This document shows positions 58,764 to 64,000 of a stretch of DNA of 64,000 nucleotides, piece after piece (positions within the stretch are counted from its first letter, which is position 1; each line of letters opens with the position of its first letter). The notes beneath the pieces are model-generated. The model saw only the letters and a list, made by a program, of their open reading frames with translations, had not been told where the DNA came from and ran no database searches. The position numbers and the translations under genes were made by a program. Source of the DNA: Streptomyces uncialis. GTDB lineage: Bacteria > Actinomycetota > Actinomycetes > Streptomycetales > Streptomycetaceae. The DNA lies in NCBI RefSeq assembly GCF_001905345.1, contig NZ_LFBV01000014.1, positions 1-64,000 of the forward strand, read 5' to 3'.

Positions 58764-59504
58764 ATGCGCGCACTGCGAATACTTCTGATCGTCGCCGTCA
58801 TCCTCGGCGGCCTGTTCATCGCCGCGGACCGTCTCGCCGTGAACTTCGCCGAGAGCGAGGCCGCCGACCGCATCCGCGCGAACGAGGGGCTGGAGAACAC
58901 CCCCGATGTGTCGATCAACGGCTTCCCGTTCCTGACCCAGCTCGCGGGCGGCACGCTGGACGAGGTGGAGATCGGGATCAAGGACTTCGACGCCTCCGGC
59001 CGGACCGGCGGCGCGGCCTCGACGATCCGGATCGACGAGCTGACCGCCCGGATGTCGGGCGTCGGCTTCACCGGTGACTTCTCCTCCGCGACCGCGGACA
59101 GCGCGTCCGGCACGGCCAGGGTCTCGTACCCGGAGCTGCTGAAGGCCGCCCGCATCGAACCGGTCGAGCTGGGACCGGGGGTGGAGGCCCAGGTCGTGGG
59201 GCTGTCGGACGGCGGCAACGGCAAGATCAAGGTCGCGGTCGAGGCGACGGTCATGGGCCGCAAGCTCCCCCAGCCGATCTCCGTGCTCAGCTCGGCGACG
59301 GTCCGCGACGGCCAGGTGAAGGTGGACGCGGACTCGCTGCCGGACTTCGGGGTGCCGATCGCGGACGCCAAGATCCGGGAGATCACGGACTTCCAGCAGC
59401 GGATCGGGGACCTGCCCGCCGGGATCGAGCTGGACAAGGTCGAGGCCGCTCCCGACGGGGTGGACATCACGGTGAAGGGTTCGGACATCCGGCTCGTCGG
59501 GTAG
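58764..59504 (+). CDS. DUF2993 (LmeA-like) exported lipid-associated protein
   Basis: 246 residues from ATG 58764 (MRALRILLIVAVILGGLFIA, an N-terminal anchor or signal). The DUF2993 core shows ADRLAVNFAESEAADRIRAN, VSINGFPFLTQLAGGTLDEVEI, VSYPELLKAARIE and repeated strand pairs. LmeA of mycobacteria binds phospholipids and supports mannan synthesis. This homologue is probably tethered outside the membrane. It stands alone, about 220 bp before the sulfur operon. Confidence 0.85.
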   Translation: MRALRILLIVAVILGGLFIAADRLAVNFAESEAADRIRANEGLENTPDVSINGFPFLTQLAGGTLDEVEIGIKDFDASGRTGGAASTIRIDELTARMSGVGFTGDFSSATADSASGTARVSYPELLKAARIEPVELGPGVEAQVVGLSDGGNGKIKVAVEATVMGRKLPQPISVLSSATVRDGQVKVDADSLPDFGVPIADAKIREITDFQQRIGDLPAGIELDKVEAAPDGVDITVKGSDIRLVG

Positions 59505-59681
59505 TTCCCCGGCAGCCCCGCCCGGCGGCCCGCATCCGCCCCATGTCCACAGTGCGAGACGACGAAGTCCGTACCGCAGATAAGACGACCCGGACGGGCG
59601 GACCCGCGCGCCCGGCCATCCGTCCGGCGGGTGACTCATTCCCACATCCCGGACGATCCTGTCTCAGGATATGACACGGCG

Positions 59682-59711
59682 GTGACATGGCGGCCCGGGC
59701 CTCCCTACGAT
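59682..59711 (+). promoter_or_regulatory. Candidate promoter for the leader peptide/rhodanese operon
   Basis: GTGACA (59682-59687) and TACGAT (59706-59711) are 18 bp apart, 7 bases before the leader ATG, so the leader transcript would be nearly leaderless. Confidence 0.5.
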
Positions 59712-59718
59712 CGTCCCC

Positions 59719-59826
59719 ATGCGGTGCTATTTGAGCGGTCTCCGTTCGCGGGGACAGGCGGATCTGACGAAGCGGCGGGCAGTCGACCTGTGCCGCGTCG
59801 CCGCCATGCTCTGTCGCACCGTCTGA
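59719..59826 (+). CDS. Cys-containing leader peptide upstream of the rhodanese
   Basis: 35 residues from ATG 59719: starts MRCYLSGL and ends RRAVDLCRVAAMLCRTV. The RRxVDLCRVxxxLC ending is a recurring streptomycete leader-peptide signature upstream of sulfur genes. Two late Cys codons next to Arg codons would make translation sensitive to charged tRNA-Cys. It ends 200 bp before the rhodanese. Cysteine-responsive attenuation is inferred from similar mycobacterial upstream ORFs. Confidence 0.7.
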   Translation: MRCYLSGLRSRGQADLTKRRAVDLCRVAAMLCRTV

Positions 59827-60026
59827 GCGAGTCCCGTGCGGACCCCACGGCCCCGGTTTCCGACCGCGAGGGCCGGGCGGACCCCGCTTCCGGCGGACCA
59901 CCGCCCCCCGACCGGCCGGTTTCCCGAGGCCACCCCGGCGCCCGGCCCCGGACCACCGGGAGCCGTACCCGCACCCGCCCCGTACGACGTGTCATCCCGC
60001 CGCAACTGCCCCGGAGGAGAACGAAC

Positions 60027-60866
60027 ATGAGCCGCAGCGACGTCCTGGTAGACGCCGACTGGGTCGAGGCCAACCTCGACAGCCCGAAGGTCGTCATCGT
60101 CGAGGTCGACGAGGACACCGCCGCGTACGACAAGAACCACATCAGGAACGCCGTCAAGATCGACTGGCGCACGGACCTCCAGGACCCGGTCCGCCGTGAC
60201 TTCGTCGACCAGGCCGGCTTCGAGAAGCTCCTCTCCGAGCGCGGCATCGCAGGCGACGACACCGTCGTCCTCTACGGCGGCAACAACAACTGGTTCGCGT
60301 CCTACGCCTACTGGTACTTCAAGCTCTACGGTCACCAGTCCGTGAAGCTTCTCGACGGCGGCCGCAAGAAGTGGGAGCTCGACTCCCGCGACCTGGTCAC
60401 CGAGGTGCCCGCCCGCGCGGCCACCGAGTACAAGGCCAAGGAGCAGGACACCTCGATCCGCGCCTACCGCGACGACGTGATCGCCGCGATCGGCGCCCAG
60501 AACCTGGTGGACGTCCGCTCCCCCGACGAGTTCTCCGGCAAGCTCCTCGCCCCGGCCCACCTGCCGCAGGAGCAGTCGCAGCGCCCGGGTCACGTCCCGT
60601 CCGCCCGCAACATCCCGTGGTCCAAGAACGCCAACGACGACGGCACCTTCAAGTCGGACGAGCAGCTCACGGCCCTCTACGCCGACGAGCAGGTCGACCT
60701 CGCGAAGGACACCATCGCGTACTGCCGCATCGGTGAGCGCTCCGCCCTGACCTGGTTCGTGCTGCACGAGCTGCTGGGCGTGGACAACGTCAAGAACTAC
60801 GACGGTTCGTGGACCGAGTACGGCTCCCTCGTGGGTGTGCCGATCGAGCTCGGCCCCGCCAAGTAA
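60027..60866 (+). CDS. Thiosulfate sulfurtransferase (rhodanese, CysA/SseA type)
   Basis: 279 residues from ATG 60027 (GGAGGAG upstream). It has two rhodanese domains. The first is inactive (ADWVEANLDSPKVVIVEVDED to YGGNNNWFASYAYWYF); the second has NLVDVRSPDEFSGKL and the active-site loop TIAYCRIGERSALTWFVL with catalytic Cys. It transfers sulfur from thiosulfate to cyanide or thiol acceptors and feeds Fe-S or cofactor sulfur pools. It is followed 36 bp later by sseC. Confidence 0.92.
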   Translation: MSRSDVLVDADWVEANLDSPKVVIVEVDEDTAAYDKNHIRNAVKIDWRTDLQDPVRRDFVDQAGFEKLLSERGIAGDDTVVLYGGNNNWFASYAYWYFKLYGHQSVKLLDGGRKKWELDSRDLVTEVPARAATEYKAKEQDTSIRAYRDDVIAAIGAQNLVDVRSPDEFSGKLLAPAHLPQEQSQRPGHVPSARNIPWSKNANDDGTFKSDEQLTALYADEQVDLAKDTIAYCRIGERSALTWFVLHELLGVDNVKNYDGSWTEYGSLVGVPIELGPAK

Positions 60867-60902
60867 CCGCACCGACCGACAGCCAGTCTGGAGAAGACGC
60901 AT

Positions 60903-61190
60903 ATGTGTGGAGCGCAGGTCGGCGGCCCCGACGCCTCGACGATCAAGCCCGGTGAGACCACCATCCAGGGCCAGGTGACCCGTGACGGTGAGCCCGTGAC
61001 CGGCTACGTCCGGCTGCTGGACTCGACCGGCGAGTTCACCGCCGAGGTGCCCACCTCGGCGACCGGTCAGTTCCGCTTCTACGCCGCCGAGGGCACCTGG
61101 ACCCTCCGCGCGCTGGTGCCCGGCGGCTCCGCCGACCGCACCGTGGTCGCGCAGACCGGCGGACTCGCCGAGGTCGCGATCGCCGTCTGA
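60903..61190 (+). CDS. sseC: SseC / DUF1416 protein
   Basis: 95 residues (MCGAQVGGPDASTIKPGETT). A Cys at position 2 and an all-beta fold (TIQGQVTRDGEPVTGYVRLLDSTGEFTAEVPTSATGQFRFY) define DUF1416, which always follows the rhodanese in actinobacteria (SseC in M. tuberculosis). It is presumed to help in sulfur transfer. A terminator follows. Confidence 0.88.
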   Translation: MCGAQVGGPDASTIKPGETTIQGQVTRDGEPVTGYVRLLDSTGEFTAEVPTSATGQFRFYAAEGTWTLRALVPGGSADRTVVAQTGGLAEVAIAV

Positions 61191-61210
61191 CGACGACGCG
61201 CGACAGGACG

Positions 61211-61278
61211 GCCCGGAGGGCCGTGCCCCAGGGGGTTGGACGCCACTTGACCGGGGGTACGGCCCTCCGGGCGCTTTT
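61211..61278 (+). terminator. Intrinsic-like terminator after sseC
   Basis: GCCCGGAGGGCCGT (61211-61224) pairs perfectly over 14 bp with 61259-61272, and GCTTTTCC follows. The loop is 34 nt. Confidence 0.75.
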
Positions 61279-61364
61279 CCGGGCCCGTTCCCCCCGACCG
61301 GACGGCCCGGCACCGGACCCGTCGCGACAGGGCCCGTGCGGGCGCCCGGTCGTACGCTGGAGGT

Positions 61365-61616
61365 ATGTACGCGCGCAGGCGTCATGTGTACTTCGCCATG
61401 ATGGGCACGTGCGTGGTGCTCTTCGTCCTGGCGTGGTCGGTGGTGCGCCTGTGGTCCGTACCGGCGGCCGTGGTGATGTGCCTGGTCGCGATGGTCATCC
61501 CGCCCATAGCCGCGATCATGGCGAACCGCCGGGGCCCCGACGACCGCTGGTGGGACGACCCCTCCGGCGACCCCCAGTCCGACAAGTGGTGGGACGAACT
61601 CGACGGGAAGAAGTGA
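61365..61616 (+). CDS. DUF3099 small membrane protein
   Basis: 83 residues. Two membrane helices (YFAMMGTCVVLFVLAWSVV and AAVVMCLVAMVIPPIAAIMAN) are followed by an acidic Trp-rich tail (RWWDDPSGDPQSDKWWDELDG). This is the DUF3099 pattern of actinobacteria. The role is unknown. Confidence 0.8.
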   Translation: MYARRRHVYFAMMGTCVVLFVLAWSVVRLWSVPAAVVMCLVAMVIPPIAAIMANRRGPDDRWWDDPSGDPQSDKWWDELDGKK

Positions 61617-61645
61617 GCCCCCGGCCCGTCGCCACCCCCGCCCGG

Positions 61646-62008
61646 CTAGTACACGAGGGCCTGGGTGTCGTCGGCGAGGGACTCCTGGACGAAGACCTGC
61701 GCTCCCGCGATCCGCACCCCGTCGATCACATCCGCCGGCGCGATGTCACGCCGGGCCGCGCACTGGGTGCAGAGCGTGAGACTGCCGCCCGCCAGGATGC
61801 CCTCGATCAGCTCGGGCAGCGGCGCCGCGTGCGGAAGCTCGAACTCCGCAGCCCGGCCCGGCAGCGCGAACCACGCCGACTCACCCGTCAGCCACATCGA
61901 CACCTCGACCCCGCTGGCGACGGCCACCGCCGCCACCGTGAACGCCTGGGAGCACCGCTCGGGCGAGTCCGCCCCGGCCGTCACCTTGATCACGAGCTTC
62001 TTCGCCAT
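61646..62008 (-). CDS. DsrE-like sulfur-relay family protein
   Basis: 120 residues from ATG 62008 (MAKKLVIKVTAGADSPERCSQAF). It has the DsrE/DsrF-like fold: AVASGVEVSMWLTGESAWF, LPELIEGILAGGSLTLCTQCAARRDI (a CxxC that may carry persulfide) and VIDGVRIAGAQVFVQE. It probably takes part in intracellular sulfur transfer, in keeping with the rhodanese next door. Confidence 0.85.
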   Translation of the reverse strand: MAKKLVIKVTAGADSPERCSQAFTVAAVAVASGVEVSMWLTGESAWFALPGRAAEFELPHAAPLPELIEGILAGGSLTLCTQCAARRDIAPADVIDGVRIAGAQVFVQESLADDTQALVY

Positions 62009-62164
62009 GACCGCATCGTAGGCGCGCCCCGCGCCGCCGGTCCCCGCCGGTCCCCGCCGCACGGCCGCCACCCGTCCGCCGACCTCGCCGCGAGCGCCCG
62101 GCGCCCGCACACTAAACTGGGCCCGGCTCTGCACCACTCACCCTTGCCCACCGAGGAGCACCCC

Positions 62165-62263
62165 GTGGTCATCTTTTTCGAAGCTCTTCTCGTCCTCGTC
62201 TGCGTCGGCGTCCTCGCCTTCACCGGACTCGCCGTGAAGAAGCTCTACCAGGGCCAGCGCTGA
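62165..62263 (+). CDS. 32-aa single-helix membrane microprotein
   Basis: From GTG 62165: a hydrophobic helix (VIFFEALLVLVCVGVLAFTG) then LAVKKLYQGQR, a positive C-terminal anchor. The size and coding bias suggest a real microprotein. I recall the same short protein before the nitrobindin-like gene in other streptomycetes. It is 25 bp upstream of that gene and likely co-transcribed. Confidence 0.7.
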   Translation: MVIFFEALLVLVCVGVLAFTGLAVKKLYQGQR

Positions 62264-62288
62264 CCCCCACCCAGGAAGCCGATCGCAC

Positions 62289-62861
62289 ATGATCCAGATC
62301 CCGTCCGACCTGCACAAAGACGTCGTCCCCCTCGTGTTCCTGCTCGGGAACTGGGCGGGCGCGGGCGTCACCGACTTCCCCGGGGCCGAGAAGGCCAACT
62401 TCGGCCAGGAGGTCAGCTTCACCCACGACGGGCGGGACTTCCTGGAGTACCACTCCCACACGTGGATCCTGGACAACGACGGCAACAAGGTGAAGCCCCT
62501 GGAGTCGGAGTCCGGCTTCTGGCGGATCGACGCCGACCGCAAGGTCGAGGTCACCATGGTCCGCGACGACGGTGTGGTCGAGGTCTGGTACGGCGAGCTC
62601 GCCGACAAGAAGCCCCAGATCGACATCGTCACCGACGCCGTCGCCCGTACCGCCGCCTCCGGCCCCTACACCGGCGGCAAGCGCCTGTACGGCTACGTCA
62701 AGAGCGACCTCATGTGGGTCGGCGAGAAGCAGACGCCCGACGTCCCGCTGCGCCCCTACATGTCGGCCCACCTCAAGAAGGTCGTCAGCCCCGAGGACGT
62801 CGCCGAGTGGGCGAAGGACCTGGGCGACCTCCCGGACGACGGCATCGCCTTCTTCAAGTAG
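62289..62861 (+). CDS. FABP/nitrobindin-like heme-binding protein
   Basis: 190 residues. A beta-barrel lipocalin-like fold shows the family motif LLGNWAGAGV, then FTHDGRDFLEYHSHTWI and a conserved late His in YMSAHLKKVV, the probable heme ligand. Nitrobindins bind ferric heme and detoxify peroxynitrite. It is followed by a strong terminator and the nur gene. Confidence 0.85.
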   Translation: MIQIPSDLHKDVVPLVFLLGNWAGAGVTDFPGAEKANFGQEVSFTHDGRDFLEYHSHTWILDNDGNKVKPLESESGFWRIDADRKVEVTMVRDDGVVEVWYGELADKKPQIDIVTDAVARTAASGPYTGGKRLYGYVKSDLMWVGEKQTPDVPLRPYMSAHLKKVVSPEDVAEWAKDLGDLPDDGIAFFK

Positions 62862-62900
62862 CCCGCCGACCGGTCCGACCCCACCGCCCCGACGACGCCC

Positions 62901-62928
62901 ACGGCCCCGGTACCCGTACCGGGGCCGT
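62901..62928 (+). terminator. Hairpin terminator
   Basis: ACGGCCCCGGTAC (62901-62913) pairs over 13 bp with 62916-62928, leaving a 2-nt apex, so the apical pairs must open. It ends the nitrobindin transcript before the nur promoter. Confidence 0.7.
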
Positions 62929-63002
62929 TCCCGTGGTCCCGCCCGGGGCCGGAAATCTTCTCGCCGGGCCATGACCGCGCCGCCGCTGCTTACACTGGAC
63001 GC

Positions 63003-63512
63003 GTGGTGAGCACCGACTGGAAGACCGATCTGAGGCGCCGCGGATACCGCCTGACGCCGCAGCGTCAGCTGGTGCTGGAGGCTGTCGACACCCTGGAGCA
63101 CGCGACCCCCGACGACCTCCTGTGCGAGGTGCGCAAGACCGCGTCCGGGATCAACATCTCCACGGTGTACCGGACCCTGGAGCTGCTGGAGGAGCTGGGG
63201 CTGGTCAGCCATGCCCACCTCGGGCACGGGGCGCCGACCTACCACCTCGCGGACCGCCACCACCACATCCATCTGGTGTGCCGGGACTGCTCCGGCGTCA
63301 TCGAGGCGGACGTCACCGTCGCCGGGGAGTTCACCGCCAAGCTGCGGGACACCTTCGGCTTCGAGACTGATATGAAGCACTTCGCGATCTTCGGCCGCTG
63401 CGAGCGGTGCGCCCGCGCCCACGCCGGGCAGGGCGCCGCGCAGGACACCGACCAGAGCGCCGGGGACGGCGGGAACGGCGGCCGGACCGGCGCACCCGAC
63501 GGCGGGGAATGA
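63003..63512 (+). CDS. nur: Nickel-responsive Fur-family regulator Nur
   Basis: 169 residues from GTG 63003 or GTG 63006. The winged helix is DLRRRGYRLTPQRQLVLEAVDTL, ASGINISTVYRTLELLEELGLVSH. The metal domain shows HGAPTYHLADRHHHIHLVC, with the HHHIH cluster. Conserved placement beside the nitrobindin and ygfZ genes matches S. coelicolor SCO4179 (Nur), which represses nickel uptake and the Fe-superoxide dismutase gene. The C-terminal 35 residues are a disordered Gly/Asp tail. Confidence 0.85.
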   Translation: MVSTDWKTDLRRRGYRLTPQRQLVLEAVDTLEHATPDDLLCEVRKTASGINISTVYRTLELLEELGLVSHAHLGHGAPTYHLADRHHHIHLVCRDCSGVIEADVTVAGEFTAKLRDTFGFETDMKHFAIFGRCERCARAHAGQGAAQDTDQSAGDGGNGGRTGAPDGGE

Positions 63513-63546
63513 ACCGCGGCGCCCAGGGGTCGTACCCTGAGTGGAT

Positions 63547-64000
63547 ATGAAGAGCCCCTTGTTGTCGCTGCCCGGTGCCGTCTCCGCGGAGGGCGTGGAC
63601 GAAGGCGTCGCGGGCCACTACGGCGATCTGTTCCGCGAACAGCGCTCCCTCGCCGGCGGGACCGGATTCGTCGACCTCTCCCACCGCGGTGTCGTCACCG
63701 TCACCGGTGAGGACCGGCTGAGCTGGCTGCATCTGCTGCTCACCCAGCACATGAGCGCGCTGCCGCCCGGCCAGGCCACCGAAGCGCTGATCCTCTCCGC
63801 GAACGGCCATATCGAACACGCGCTGTACCTCGTCGACGACGGCACGACCGTATGGGCCCATGTGGAGCCCGGCACCCAGGACGCGCTCGTCGCGTATCTG
63901 GAGTCGATGAAGTTCTTCTACCGGGCCGAGGTCGCCGACCGCACCGCCGACACCGCCGTCGTGCATCTGCCCGCCGGTTCCATCGCCCCCGTGCCCGAAG
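63547..64000 (+). CDS. ygfZ: Folate-binding YgfZ/GcvT-like protein, 5' part
   Basis: 151 residues are visible from ATG 63547 (MKSPLLSLPGAVSAEGVDEG); the gene runs off the right edge. The GcvT-like domain shows FVDLSHRGVVTVTGEDRLSWLHLLLTQHM, ALILSANGHIEHALYLVDDG and YLESMKFFYRAEV. YgfZ-type proteins bind tetrahydrofolate and help repair Fe-S cluster enzymes. The KGC[YF]xGQE motif would lie beyond the window, so it is not confirmed. Confidence 0.82.
   Translation, partial: MKSPLLSLPGAVSAEGVDEGVAGHYGDLFREQRSLAGGTGFVDLSHRGVVTVTGEDRLSWLHLLLTQHMSALPPGQATEALILSANGHIEHALYLVDDGTTVWAHVEPGTQDALVAYLESMKFFYRAEVADRTADTAVVHLPAGSIAPVPE

Overview
This window is high-GC actinobacterial DNA, almost certainly from a Streptomyces chromosome. 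GTG starts, GTGA/ATGA start-stop overlaps and strong third-position GC bias are common. Marker genes include mshD (mycothiol synthesis), a GlnR-type regulator, DUF397/XRE pairs, DUF2637 spread proteins and a Nur-like Fur protein. All functional calls come from reading the sequence and family knowledge; no database search was run.

Region 1 (1-9,790) is the right part of a pSAM2-like integrative conjugative element (AICE). It has a TraB/FtsK-like translocase running off the left edge, spread-type membrane proteins, three GntR regulators with clear operator repeats, a coupled glycosyltransferase, a run of overlapping small genes and an FkbM methyltransferase. It ends at a 47-nt copy of the 3' half of a proline tRNA (CGG anticodon), the expected right attachment site. 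Region 2 (9,790-16,950) is a scrapyard of older insertions at the same tRNA: an IS982-like transposase, a large orphan protein (780 aa), a decayed att site, a shattered integrase containing a LacI fragment, and a second copy of the tRNA-downstream hairpin.

Region 3 (17,099-23,599) looks like a defence island read leftward. It holds a Crp/Fnr regulator, a class III nucleotidyl cyclase, a degenerate P-loop/HEAT-like protein, an unrecognised protein and a DUF5706 (PycTM-like) membrane effector. The last four are chained by ATGA overlaps. An HNH endonuclease resembling ScoMcrA type IV restriction enzymes follows. I read this as an expanded Pycsar-type anti-phage module; it is the strongest candidate in the window for an undescribed system.

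Region 4 (23,918-45,149) mixes accessory and metabolic genes: an alkylsulfatase; a WXG/T7SS-type polymorphic toxin operon with a putative nuclease tip; a cobalamin riboswitch upstream of cbtB-cbtA; a histidine-phosphatase-like protein without catalytic histidines; a lysA homologue; a sigma/anti-sigma plus ABC transporter cluster; and a lasso-cyclase-like asparagine synthetase homologue preceded by a 54-aa candidate precursor peptide.

Region 5 (45,287-64,000) is more core-like and resembles the S. coelicolor SCO415x-SCO418x neighbourhood: regulators, a secreted 5'-nucleotidase, mshD, a LacI regulator, glnR, a MoaD-like protein, DUF2993, a rhodanese with a Cys-containing leader peptide, sseC/DUF1416, DsrE, nitrobindin-like, nur and ygfZ. 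Three blocks of dispersed non-coding repeats sit around mshD, lacI and moaD.
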